From positions 1 through 28,127 of the forward strand of contig CAAHFI011411224.1 of the NCBI GenBank assembly GCA_900893395.1: 28,127 nucleotides of DNA, read 5' to 3'. Shown here in pieces: positions 19,094 to 28,127 of this stretch. A program made the position numbers and the translations under genes. The notes under the pieces were generated by a model. That model was not told the DNA's origin. It saw only the letters and a program-made list of their open reading frames with translations, and did not search any database. This DNA comes from Euglena gracilis. Lineage: Eukaryota; Euglenozoa; Euglenophyceae; Euglenales; Euglenaceae. The stretch's first letter is position 1. Each line of letters starts with the position of its first letter.

Positions 19094-19567
19094 GCTCACT
19101 GAGCAGGGTGCGCCCCTCCAATGGCGCCCCCCTGGCCCACGCCGTTCGGAGAGCAAGAAGGGGCTCTGGAGCGCCGGGGGCCCGCCTCCCGGCGCTCGCC
19201 ACCTTGGTACGCATCATACCTTGTCCTCTGTGTGGCCCCGCGAGGGGCGATAACACTTGGGATCTTCACGTGCGTAACACATCGGCGGAGCGTTCGGTTT
19301 TTGTTTTCAGAAACCACACAGCAGGCAATGCAGCAGGCATGTGGGGGGGGGAGGTGGAAGGAGGCGGCATCGGTTTGAGTTCTCAGGTTCGGGACCCGTC
19401 AGCGTGGCAATGGGGATTCGGAAACCGGCGCCAACACACACACCGGCTCACCACAGCCACCCCCACCTGCCACCATGGAAAACTCGCTCTATGGCAAACT
19501 CGTGCTATATTATTTTTCCCGGAATGGCTGCAGGGCCTGCCTCCGGGGCCCTGTGGTCACCGAATGT
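19094..19567 (+). repeat. Monomer 41
   Basis: Eroded middle (CACACAGCAGGCAATGCAGCAGG), 2 altered boxes (ATGGAAAACTCGCTCTATGG), long tail. Confidence 0.93.
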
Positions 19568-20047
19568 GCTCACTGAGCAGGGTGCGCCCCTCCAATGGCG
19601 CCCCCTGGCCCACGCCGTTCGGAGAGCAAGAAGGGGCTCTGGAGCGCCGGGGGGCCCGCCTCCCGGCGCTCCACCTTGGTACGCATCATACCTTGTCCTC
19701 TGTGTGGCCCCGCGAGGGGCGATAACACATGGGAATCTTCACGTGCGTAACACATCGGCGGAAGCGTTCGTTTTTGTTTTCAGAAACCACAACGAGGTGC
19801 AGGCAATGTTGCAGCAGGATGTGGGGGTGGGGAGGTGGAAGGAGGCGGCAGTCGGTTTTGAGTTCTCAGGTTCGGGACCCGTCAGCGTGGCAATGGGGAT
19901 TCGGAAACCGGCGCCAACCACACACCGCTCACCACAGCCACCCCTCACCTGCCACCATGGCAAACTCGCTATGGCAAAACTCGTGCTATATTATTTTTCC
20001 CGGAATGGCTGCAGGGCCTGCCTCCGGGGCCTGTGGTCACCGAATGT
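19568..20047 (+). repeat. Monomer 42
   Basis: Large hairpin neighbour CGCTCCACC lacks CG; ACACATGGGAATC in place of ACACTTGGGATC; long middle, 2 boxes, long tail with one C fewer. Confidence 0.95.
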
Positions 20048-20524
20048 GCTCACTGAGCAGGGTGCGCCCCTCCAATGGCGCCCCCCTGGCCCACGCCGTT
20101 CGGAGAGCAAGAAGGGGCTCTGGAGCGCCGGGGGGCCCGCCTCCCGGCGCTCGCCACCTTGGTACGCATCATACCTTGTCCTCTGTGTGGCCCCGCGAGG
20201 GGCGATAACACTTGGGATCTTCACGTGCGTAACACATCGGCGGAGCGTTCGTTTTTGTTTTCAGAAACCACAACCGAGGTGCAGGGCATGTGGGGGTGGG
20301 GAGGTGGAAGGAGGCGGCAGTCGGTTTTGAGTTCTCAGGTTCGGGACCCGTCAGCGTGGCAATGGGGATTCGGAAACCGGCGCCAAACCACACCACCGGC
20401 TCACCACAGCCACCCCTCACCCCACTGCCACCATGGCAAAACTCGCTATGGCAAAACTCGTGCTATATTATTTTTCCCGGAATGGCTGCAGGGCCTGCCT
20501 CCGGGCCCTGTGGTCACCGAATGT
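20048..20524 (+). repeat. Monomer 43
   Basis: Short middle, 2 boxes, long tail with only three G; first flank-type copy after the core. Confidence 0.95.
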
Positions 20525-20999
20525 GCTCACTGAGCAGGGTGCGCCCCTCCAATGGCGCCCCCTGGCCCACGCCGTTCGGAGAGCAAGAAGGGGCTCTGGA
20601 GCGCCGGGGGGCCCGCCTCCCGGCGCTCGCCACCTTGGTACGCATCATACCTTGTCCTCTGTGTGGCCCCGCGAGGGGCGATAACACTTGGGATCTTCAC
20701 GTGCGTAACACATCGGCGAAGCGTTCGTTTTTGTTTTCAGAAACCACAACCGAGGTGCAGGCATGTTGCGCATGTGGGGGTGGGGAGGTGGAAGGAGGCG
20801 GCAGTCGGTTTTGAGTTCTCAGGTTCGGGACCCGTCAGCGTGGCAATGGGGATTCGGAAACCGGCGCCAACCACACACCGGCTCACCACAGCCACCCCTC
20901 ACCCACCTGCCTGCACCATGGCAAAACTCGCTATGGCAAAACTCGTGCTATATTATTTTTCCCGGAATGGCTGCAGGGCCTGCCTCCGTCACCGAATGT
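20525..20999 (+). repeat. Monomer 44
   Basis: Intermediate middle (GCATGTTGCGCATG), CCTGCCTGCACCATGG entry, 2 boxes, short tail. Confidence 0.95.
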
Positions 21000-21477
21000 G
21001 CTCACTGAGCAGGGTGCGCCCCTCCAATGGCGCCCCCCTGGCCCACGCCGTTCGGAGAGCAAGAAGGGGCTCTGGAGCGCCGGGGGCCCGCCTCCCGGCG
21101 CTCGCCACCTTGGTACGCATCATACCTTGTCCTCTGTGTGGCCCCGCGAGGGGCGATAACACTTGGGATCTTCACGTGCGTAACACATCGGCGGAGCGTT
21201 CGTTTTTGTTTTCAGAAACCACAACCGAGGTGCAGGCAATGTTGCAGCAGGGATGTGGGGGTGGGGAGGTGGAAGGAGGCGGCAGTCGGTTTTGAGTTCT
21301 CAGGTTCGGGACCCGTCAGCGTGGCAATGGGGATTCGGAAACCGGCGCCAACCACACACCGCTCACCACAGCCACCCCTCACCTGCCACCATGGCAAAAC
21401 TCGCTATGGCAAAACTCGTGCTATATTATTTTTCCCGGAATGGCTGCAGGGCCTGCCTCCGTGTGGTCACCGAATGT
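21000..21477 (+). repeat. Monomer 45
   Basis: Long middle (CAGGGATG), 2 boxes, reduced tail CTCCGTGTGG. Confidence 0.95.
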
Positions 21478-21959
21478 GCTCACTGAGCAGGGTGCGCCCC
21501 TCCAATGGCGCCCCCCTGGCCCACGCCGTTCGGAGAGCAAGAAGGGGCTCTGGAGCGCCGGGGGGCCCGCCTCCCGGCGCTCGCCACCTTGGTACGCATC
21601 ATACCTTGTCCTCTGTGTGGCCCGCGAGGGGCGATAACACTTGGGATCTTCACGTGCGTAACACATCGGCGGAAGCGTTCGTTTTTGTTTTCAGAAACCA
21701 CAACCGAGGTGCAGGGCATGTGGGGGTGGGGAGGTGGAAGGAGGCGGCAGTCGGTTTTGAGTTCTCAGGTTCGGGACCCGTCAGCGTGGCAATGGGGATT
21801 CGGAAACCGGCGCCAACCACACACCGGCTCACCACAGCCACCCCTCACCTGCCCACCTGCCCATGGCAAAACTCGCTATGGCAAAACTCGCTATGGCAAA
21901 ACTCGTGCTATATTATTTTTCCCGGAATGGCTGCAGGGCCTGCCTCCGTCACCGAATGT
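21478..21959 (+). repeat. Monomer 46
   Basis: Short middle, 3 boxes entered by CCCACCTGCCCATGG, short tail. Opens an intact 85-codon frame from 21863. Confidence 0.95.
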
Positions 21960-22433
21960 GCTCACTGAGCAGGGTGCGCCCCTCCAATGGCGCCCCCCTG
22001 GCCCACGCCGTTCGGAGAGCAAGAAGGGGCTCTGGAGCGCCGGGGGGCCCGCCTCCCGGCGCTCGCCACCTTGGTACGCATCATACCTTGTCCTCTGTGT
22101 GGCCCCGCGAGGGGCGATAACACTTGGGATCTTCACGTGCGTAACACATCGGCGGAGCGTTCGTTTTTGTTTTCAGAAACCACAACCGAGGTGCAGGCAA
22201 TGTTGCAGCAGGGATGTGGGGGTGGGGAGGTGGAAGGAGGCGGCAGTCGGTTTTGAGTTCTCAGGTTCGGGACCCGTCAGCGTGGCAATGGGGATTCGGA
22301 AACCGGCGCCAACCACACCCGCTCACCACAGCCACCCCCACCTGCCACCATGGCAAAACTCGCTATGGCAAAACTCGTGCTATATTATTTTTCCCGGAAT
22401 GGCTGCAGGGCCTGCCTCCCCGTCACCGAATGT
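21960..22433 (+). repeat. Monomer 47
   Basis: Long middle, shortened C-rich run, 2 boxes, short tail with two extra C. Confidence 0.95.
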
Positions 22434-22910
22434 GCTCACTGAGCAGGGTGCGCCCCTCCAATGGCGCCCCCTGGCCCACGCCGTTCGGAGAGCAAGAAGG
22501 GGCTCTGGAGCGCCGGGGGGCCCGCCTCCCGGCGCTCGCCACCTTGGTACGCATCATACCTTGTCCTCTGTGTGGCCCCGCGAGGGGCGATAACACTTGG
22601 GATCTTCACGTGCGTAACACATCGGCGAAGCGTTCGTTTTGTTTTCAGAAACCACAACCGAGGTGCAGGGCATGTGGGGGTGGGGAGGTGGAAGGAGGCG
22701 GCAGTCGGTTTTGAGTTCTCAGGTTCGGGACCCGTCAGCGTGGCAATGGGGATTCGGAAACCGGCGCCAACCACACACCGGCTCACCACAGCCACCCCTC
22801 ACCCCACCTGCCACCATGGCAAAACTCGCTATGGCAAAACTCGTGCTATATTATTTTTCCCGGAATGGCTGCAGGGCCTGCCTCCGGGGGGCCCTGTGGT
22901 CACCGAATGT
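22434..22910 (+). repeat. Monomer 48
   Basis: Short middle, 2 boxes, long tail with six G. Confidence 0.95.
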
Positions 22911-23392
22911 GCTCACTGAGCAGGGTGCGCCCCTCCAATGGCGCCCCCCTGGCCCACGCCGTTCGGAGAGCAAGAAGGGGCTCTGGAGCGCCGGGGGGCC
23001 CGCCTCCCGGCGCTCGCCACCTTGGTACGCATCATACCTTGTCCTCTGTGTGGCCCCGCGAGGGGCGATAACACTTGGGATCTTCACGTGCGTAACACAT
23101 CGGCGGAGCGTTCGTTTTTGTTTTCAGAAACCACAACGAGGTGCAGGCATGTTGCAGGGGTTGGGGAGGTGGAAGGAGGCGGCAGTCGGTTTTGAGTTCT
23201 CAGGTTCGGGACCCGTCAGCGTGGCAATGGGGATTCGGAAACCGGCGCCAACCACACACCGGCTCACCACAGCCACCCCTCACCTGCCACCTGCCCATGG
23301 CAAAACTCGCTATGGCAAAACTCGCTATGGCAAAACTCGTGCTATATTATTTTTCCCGAATGGCTGCAGGGCCTGCCTCCGTCACCGAATGT
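22911..23392 (+). repeat. Monomer 49
   Basis: Eroded middle (GCATGTTGCAGGGGTTGGGG), 3 boxes, CCCGAATGG, short tail; closest relative of monomer 1. Confidence 0.95.
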
Positions 23393-23865
23393 GCTCACTG
23401 AGCAGGGTGCGCCCCTCCAATGGCGCCCCCCTGGCCCACGCCGTTCGGAGAGCAAGAAGGGGCTCTGGAGCGCCGGGGGCCCGCCTCCCGGCGCTCGCCA
23501 CCTTGGTACGCATCATACCTTGTCCTCTGTGTGGCCCCGCGAGGGGCGATAACACTTGGGATCTTCACGTGCGTAACACATCGGCGGAGCGTTCGTTTTT
23601 TGTTTTCAGAAACCACAACCGAGGTGCAGGCAATGTTGCAGCAGGGATGTGGGGTGGGGAGGTGGAAGGAGGCGGCAGTCGGTTTTGAGTTCTCAGGTTC
23701 GGGACCCGTCAGCGTGGCAATGGGGATTCGGAAACCGGCGCCAACCACACACCGCTCACCACAGCCACCCCTCACCTGCTACCATGGCAAAACTCGCTAT
23801 GGCAAAACTCGTGCTATATTATTTTTCCCGGAATGGCTGCAGGGCCTGCCTCCGTCACCGAATGT
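23393..23865 (+). repeat. Monomer 50
   Basis: Long middle, CTGCTACCATGG entry, 2 boxes, short tail. Confidence 0.95.
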
Positions 23866-24341
23866 GCTCACTGAGCAGGGTGCGCCCCTCCAATGGCGCC
23901 CCCCTGGCCCACGCCGTTCGGAGAGCAAGAAGGGGCTCTGGAGCGCCGGGGGGCCCGCCTCCCGGCGCTCGCCACCTTGGTACGCATCATACCTTGTCCT
24001 CTGTGTGGCCCGCGAGGGGCGATAACACTTGGGATCTTCACGTGCGTAACACATCGGCGAAGCGTTCGTTTTTGTTTTCAGAAACCACAACCGAGGTGCA
24101 GGCATGTGGGGTGGGGAGGTGGAAGGAGGCGGCAGTCGGTTTTGAGTTCTCAGGTTCGGGACCCGTCAGCGTGGCAATGGGGATTCGGAAACCGGCGCCA
24201 ACCACACACCGGCTCACCACAGCCACCCCTCACCCCACCTCCCATGCACTCGCTATGGCAAAACTCGCTATGGCAAACTCGTGCTATATTATTTTTCCCG
24301 GAATGGCTGCAGGGCCTGCCTCCGGGGGCCTCACCGAATGT
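23866..24341 (+). repeat. Monomer 51
   Basis: Short middle (GCAGGCATGTGG), 3 boxes with the first reduced to CCATGCACTCG, partial tail CGGGGGCCTCACC. Confidence 0.95.
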
Positions 24342-24812
24342 GCTCACTGAGCAGGGTGCGCCCCTCCAATGGCGCCCCCTGGCCCACGCCGTTCGGAGAG
24401 CAAGAAGGGGCTCTGGAGCGCCGGGGGCCCGCCTCCCGGCGCTCGCCACCTTGGTACGCATCATACCTTGTCCTCTGTGTGGCCCCGCGAGGGGCGATAA
24501 CACTTGGGATCTTCACGTGCGTAACACATCGGCGAGCGTTCGTTTTTGTTTTCAGAAACCACAACCGAGGTGCAGGCAATGTTGCAGCAGGGATGTGGGG
24601 GTGGGGAGGTGGAAGGAGGCGGCAGTCGGTTTTGAGTTCTCAGGTTCGGGACCCGTCAGCGTGGCAATGGGGATTCGGAAACCGGCGCCAACCACACACC
24701 GGCTCACCACAGCCACCCTCACCTGCCACCATGGCAAAACTCGCTATGGCAAAACTCGTGCTATATTATTTTTCCCGGAATGGCTGCAGGGCCTGCCTCC
24801 GTCACCGAATGT
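24342..24812 (+). repeat. Monomer 52
   Basis: Long middle, 2 boxes, short tail. Confidence 0.95.
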
Positions 24813-25292
24813 GCTCACTGAGCAGGGTGCGCCCCTCCAATGGCGCCCCCCTGGCCCACGCCGTTCGGAGAGCAAGAAGGGGCTCTGGAGCGCCGGGGGG
24901 CCCGCCTCCCGGCGCTCGCCACCTTGGTACGCATCATACCTTGTCCTCTGTGTGGCCCCGCGAGGGGCGATAACACTTGGGATCTTCACGTGCGTAACAC
25001 ATCGGCGAAGCGTTCGTTTTTTTTTTCAGAAACCACAACCGAGGTGCAGGCAGGGTGTGGGGGTGGGGAGGTGGAAGGAGGCGGCAATCGGTTTTGAGTT
25101 CTCAGGTTCGGGACCCGTCAGCGTGGCAATGGGGATTCGGAAACCGGCGCCAACCACACACCGGCTCACCACAGCCACCCCTCACCCCACCTGCCACCAT
25201 GGCAAAACTCGCTATGGCAAAACTCGTGCTATATTATTTTTCCCGGAATGGCTGCAGGGCCTGCCTCCGGGGGCCCTGTGGTCACCGAATGT
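24813..25292 (+). repeat. Monomer 53
   Basis: The T-rich tract is an unbroken T10 before CAG; contracted middle; 2 boxes, long tail. Confidence 0.95.
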
Positions 25293-25770
25293 GCTCACTG
25301 AGCAGGGTGCGCCCCTCCAATGGCGCCCCCCTGGCCCACGCCGTTCGGAGAGCAAGAAGGGGCTCTGGAGCGCCGGGGGCCCGCCTCCCGGCGCTCGCCA
25401 CCTTGGTACGCATCATACCTTGTCCTCTGTGTGGCCCGCGAGGGGCGATAACACTTGGGATCTTCACGTGCGTAACACATCGGCGAAGCGTTCGTTTTTG
25501 TTTTCAGAAACCACAACCGAGGTGCAGGGCATGTGGGGGTGGGGAGGTGGAAGGAGGCGGCAGTCGGTTTTGAGTTCTCAGGTTCGGGACCCGTCAGCGT
25601 GGCAATGGGATTCGGAAACCGGCGCCAACCACACACCGGCTCACCACAGCCACCCCTCACCTGCCACCTGCCCATGGCAAAACTCGCTATGGCAAAACTC
25701 GCTATGGCAAAACTCGTGCTATATTATTTTTCCCGGAATGGCTGCAGGGCCTGCCTCCGTCACCGAATGT
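25293..25770 (+). repeat. Monomer 54
   Basis: Short middle, 3 boxes entered by CCACCTGCCCATGG, short tail. Confidence 0.95.
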
Positions 25771-26248
25771 GCTCACTGAGCAGGGTGCGCCCCTCCAATG
25801 GCGCCCCCCTGGCCCACGCCGTTCGGAGAGCAAGAAGGGGCTCTGGAGCGCCGGGGGGCCCGCCTCCCGGCGCTCGCCACCTTGGTACGCATCATACCTT
25901 GTCCTCTGTGTGGCCCCGCGAGGGGCGATAACACTTGGGATCTTCACGTGCGTAACACATCGGCGGAGCGTTCGTTTTTGTTTTCAGAAACCACAACCGA
26001 GGTGCAGGCAATGTTGCAGCAGGGATGTGGGGGTGGGGAGGTGGAAGGAGGCGGCAGTCGGTTTTGAGTTCTCAGGTTCGGGACCCGTCAGCGTGGCAAT
26101 GGGGATTCGGAAACCGGCGCCAACCACACACCGCTCACCACAGCCACCCCTCACCTGCACCATGGCAAAACTCGCTATGGCAAAACTCGTGCTATATTAT
26201 TTTTCCGGAATGGCTGCAGGGCCTGCCTCCGGGGGCCCGTCCGAATGT
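25771..26248 (+). repeat. Monomer 55
   Basis: Long middle, 2 boxes, partial tail CGGGGGCCCGTCCG. Confidence 0.95.
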
Positions 26249-26723
26249 GCTCACTGAGCAGGGTGCGCCCCTCCAATGGCGCCCCCTGGCCCACGCCGTT
26301 CGGAGAGCAAGAAGGGGCTCTGGAGCGCCGGGGGGCCCGCCTCCCGGCGCTCGCCACCTTGGTACGCATCATACCTTGTCCTCTGTGTGGCCCCGCGAGG
26401 GGCGATAACACTTGGGATCTTCACGTGCGTAACACATCGGCGGAAGCGTTCGTTTTGTTTTCAGAAACCACAACCGAGGTGCAGGGTATGTGGGGTGGGG
26501 AGGTGGAAGGAGGCGGCAATCGGTTTTGAGTTCTCAGGTTCGGGACCCGTCAGCGTGGCAATGGGGATTCGGAAACCGGCCAACCACACACCGGCTCACC
26601 ACAGCCACCCCTCACCCCCCACCTGCCACCATGGCAAACTCGCTATGGCAAAACTCGTGCTATATTATTTTTCCCGGAATGGCTGCAGGGCCTGCCTCCG
26701 GGGGCCCTGTGGTCACCGAATGT
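26249..26723 (+). repeat. Monomer 56
   Basis: Short middle (GGGTATG), 2 boxes (first with one A fewer), long tail; GGCGCC reduced. Confidence 0.95.
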
Positions 26724-27196
26724 GCTCACTGAGCAGGGTGCGCCCCTCCAATGGCGCCCCCCTGGCCCACGCCGTTCGGAGAGCAAGAAGGGGCTCTGGA
26801 GCGCCGGGGGCCCGCCTCCCGGCGCTCGCCACCTTGGTACGCATCATACCTTGTCCTCTGTGTGGCCCCGCGAGGGGCGATAACACTTGGGATCTTCACG
26901 TGCGTAACACATCGGCGGAAGCGTTCGTTTTGTTTTCAGAAACCACAACCGAGGTGCAGGGCATGTGGGGGGGGGAGGTGGAAGGAGGCGGCAGTCGGTT
27001 TTGAGTTCTCAGGTTCGGGACCCGTCAGCGTGGCAATGGGGATTCGGAAACCGGCGCCAACCACACACCGGCTCACCACAGCCACCCCTCACCCCCCCAT
27101 GGCACTCGCTATGGCAAAACTCGCTATGGCAAAACTCGTGCTATATTATTTTCCCGGAATGGCTGCAGGGCCTGCCTCCGTGTGGTCACCGAATGT
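26724..27196 (+). repeat. Monomer 57
   Basis: Short middle, 3 boxes (first cut to CCATGGCACTCG), reduced tail CTCCGTGTGG. Confidence 0.95.
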
Positions 27197-27679
27197 GCTC
27201 ACTGAGCAGGGTGCGCCCCTCCAATGGCGCCCCCCTGGCCCCGCCGTTCGGAGAGCAAGAAGGGGCTCTGGAGCGCCGGGGGGCCCGCCTCCCGGCGCTC
27301 GCCACCTTGGTACGCATCATACCTTGTCCTCTGTGTGGCCCCGCGAGGGGCGATAACACTTGGGATCTTCACGTGCGTAACACATCGGCGAGCGTTCGTT
27401 TTTGTTTCAGAAACCACAAGAGGTGCAGGCAATGTTGCAGCAGGCATGTGGGGGTGGGGAGGTGGAAGGAGGCGGCAATCGGTTTTGAGTTCTCAGGTTC
27501 GGGACCCGTCAGCGTGGCAATGGGGATTCGGAAACCGGCGCCAACCACACACCGGCTCACCACAGCCACCCCTCACCTGCCACCATGGCAAAACTCGCTA
27601 TGGCAAAACTCGTGCTATATTATTTTTCCCGGAATGGCTGCAGGGCCTGCCTCCGGGGGGCCCTGTGGTCACCGAATGT
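27197..27679 (+). repeat. Monomer 58
   Basis: Core-type long middle (CAGGCATG) with ACCACAAGAGG, 2 boxes, long tail with six G. Confidence 0.95.
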
Positions 27680-28127
27680 GCTCACTGAGCAGGGTGCGCC
27701 CCTCCAATGGCGCCCCCCTGGCCCACGCCGTTCGGAGAGCAAGAAGGGGCTCTGGAGCGCCGGGGGGCCCGCCTCCCGGCGCTCGCCACCTTGGTACGCA
27801 TCATACCTTGTCCTCTGTGTGGCCCCGCGAGGGGCGATAACACTTGGGATCTTCACGTGCGTAACACATCGGCGGAAGCGTTCGTTTTGTTTTCAGAAAC
27901 ACACAGAGGTGCACGATGTGCAGCAGGCATGTGGGGGTGGGGAGGTGGAAGGAGGCGGCAGTCGGTTTTGAGTTCTCAGGTTCGGACCCGTCAGCGTGGC
28001 AATGGGATTCGGAAACCGGCGCCACCACACACCGGCACCACAGCCACCCCTCACCCCACTGCCACCATGGCAAAAACTCGCTATGGCAAAACTCGTGCTA
28101 TATTATTTTTCCCGGAATGGCTGCAGG
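27680..28127 (+). repeat. Monomer 59, cut by window end
   Basis: 448 bases, ending at CTGCAGG before the tail. Eroded middle (GTGCACGATGTGCAGCAGG) with core-type CAGGCATG; several single-base losses. Shows that the array continues beyond the window. Confidence 0.93.

Larger units (their letters stand above)
12287..20047 (+). repeat. Homogeneous core block (monomers 27-42)
   Basis: Sixteen successive monomers all carry the long or long-derived middle, two boxes and mostly the long tail, with no trimer periodicity. Recurrent private markers are CAGGCATG in the middle, AACAGAGG, long C-rich runs, GGCATCGG with one base less, CCTCCAGG at the tail, and AAAGCTCG in the second box. Monomers 32-34 differ by only a few bases. 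Local homogenisation or recent amplification of one variant is the simplest reading. Confidence 0.75.
21478..22910 (+). repeat. Higher-order trimer, copy 4 (monomers 46-48)
   Basis: The order matches the left flank exactly: short middle/3 boxes/short tail, long middle/2 boxes/short tail, short middle/2 boxes/long tail. It spans 1433 bases. Trimers on both sides of the core imply that the trimer form predates or brackets the core expansion. Confidence 0.75.
22911..23865 (+). repeat. Incomplete higher-order unit (monomers 49-50)
   Basis: The first two trimer positions only are present, as at 1435-2378. Monomer 49 shares CCCGAATGG (one G lost) and the CCACCTGCCCATGG entry to three boxes with monomer 1. 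Confidence 0.6.
23866..25292 (+). repeat. Higher-order trimer, copy 5 (monomers 51-53)
   Basis: The trimer order is kept, but the first monomer has a degraded first box and a partial tail, and the third has a contracted middle (GCAGGCAGGGTGTGG). It spans 1427 bases. Confidence 0.6.
25293..26723 (+). repeat. Higher-order trimer, copy 6 (monomers 54-56)
   Basis: The order is short middle/3 boxes/short tail, long middle/2 boxes/partial tail, short middle/2 boxes/long tail. It spans 1431 bases and lies in direct tandem with copy 5. Confidence 0.65.
1..28127 (+). repeat. Tandem satellite array, ~480-bp monomer, 58 complete copies plus one partial
   Basis: The motif GCTCACTGAGCAGG recurs at 59 positions from base 1 to base 27680, spaced 463-494 bases apart except for two spacings of 376 and 375. 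The mean spacing is 477 bases. Everything between the marks aligns as one conserved monomer, always in the same orientation, with no foreign insertion and no unique sequence at either edge. PstI (CTGCAG) appears once per monomer just before the tail, so a digest should give a ~480-bp ladder. The sequence is rich in G, C and CpG. Tandem arrays of this size are a eukaryotic feature; whether this one is centromeric, subtelomeric, sex-linked or a macrosatellite cannot be read from the sequence. Family unknown. Confidence 0.98.

Noticed and set aside
23893-25779. Open frame of 628 codons, and other long frames over 300 codons
   Set aside because: They run through several monomers in changing frames set by single-base indels, consist of repeated satellite translations, and have equivalents in other frames and on the other strand. 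GC-rich sequence without stops explains them.
1-28127. CRISPR array
   Set aside because: The repeat period is ~480 bases and the sequence between marks is itself conserved; there are no unique spacers.
1-28127. Ribosomal DNA spacer subrepeats
   Set aside because: No rRNA coding sequence is present and the array fills 28 kb without reaching one; it cannot be excluded without flanks but is not supported.
1-28127. Array created wholly by misassembly of one monomer
   Set aside because: Ordered trimer variants, distinct zones and shared rare markers at defined spacings would not arise from collapsing or looping a single unit, though local errors remain likely.

Overview
The window is one uninterrupted head-to-tail tandem satellite array. 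It holds 58 complete monomers and a 448-base start of a 59th, all on the same strand, running past both ends of the window. Most monomers are 463-494 bases long; two (8146-8521 and 9493-9867) are about 100 bases shorter. I phased monomers on the motif GCTCACTGAGCAGG. I see no conventional gene, rRNA, tRNA, CRISPR array, transposon or inverted block. The DNA is GC-rich and CpG-rich, with one short AT-only patch per monomer. An array of this size and homogeneity points to a eukaryotic nuclear satellite or macrosatellite. I do not recognise the family and cannot name the organism.

Each monomer has a fixed plan: a CCAAT-containing head; a perfect 10-bp inverted repeat that extends to a 13-bp hairpin; a small GCCCC-GCGA-GGGGC hairpin; a GATAA and a CACGTG E-box; a branch-point-like CGTAAC with a T-rich tract ending in CAG; a variable middle (long or 14 bases shorter); a purine/G-rich run; a variable C-rich run; two or three copies of a 15-bp box (CTATGGCAAAACTCG); an AT patch (TATATTATTTTT); and a variable tail with or without a GGGGGCCCTGTGG-type segment that forms the right arm of an inverted repeat.

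These variable parts sort the array into zones. Zone 1 (1-5715) and zone 5 (20048-27196) are built mostly from a ~1.43-kb trimeric higher-order unit: short middle/3 boxes/short tail, then long middle/2 boxes/short tail, then short middle/2 boxes/long tail. Zone 2 (5716-7184) is a three-monomer island of core-type copies. Zone 3 (7185-12286) carries dimers and a duplicated 1.35-kb trimer that contains the two deleted monomers. Zone 4 (12287-20047) is a core of 16 near-uniform long-middle monomers with private markers. Core-type copies reappear from 27197.

Open reading frames exist on both strands because the sequence is GC-rich and repeated. I treat nearly all as non-coding. One recurring 81-86-codon frame that starts in a perfect Kozak context is kept as a low-confidence candidate. 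Single-base length changes in homopolymers greatly outnumber substitutions, so residual long-read errors may be mixed with true variation.
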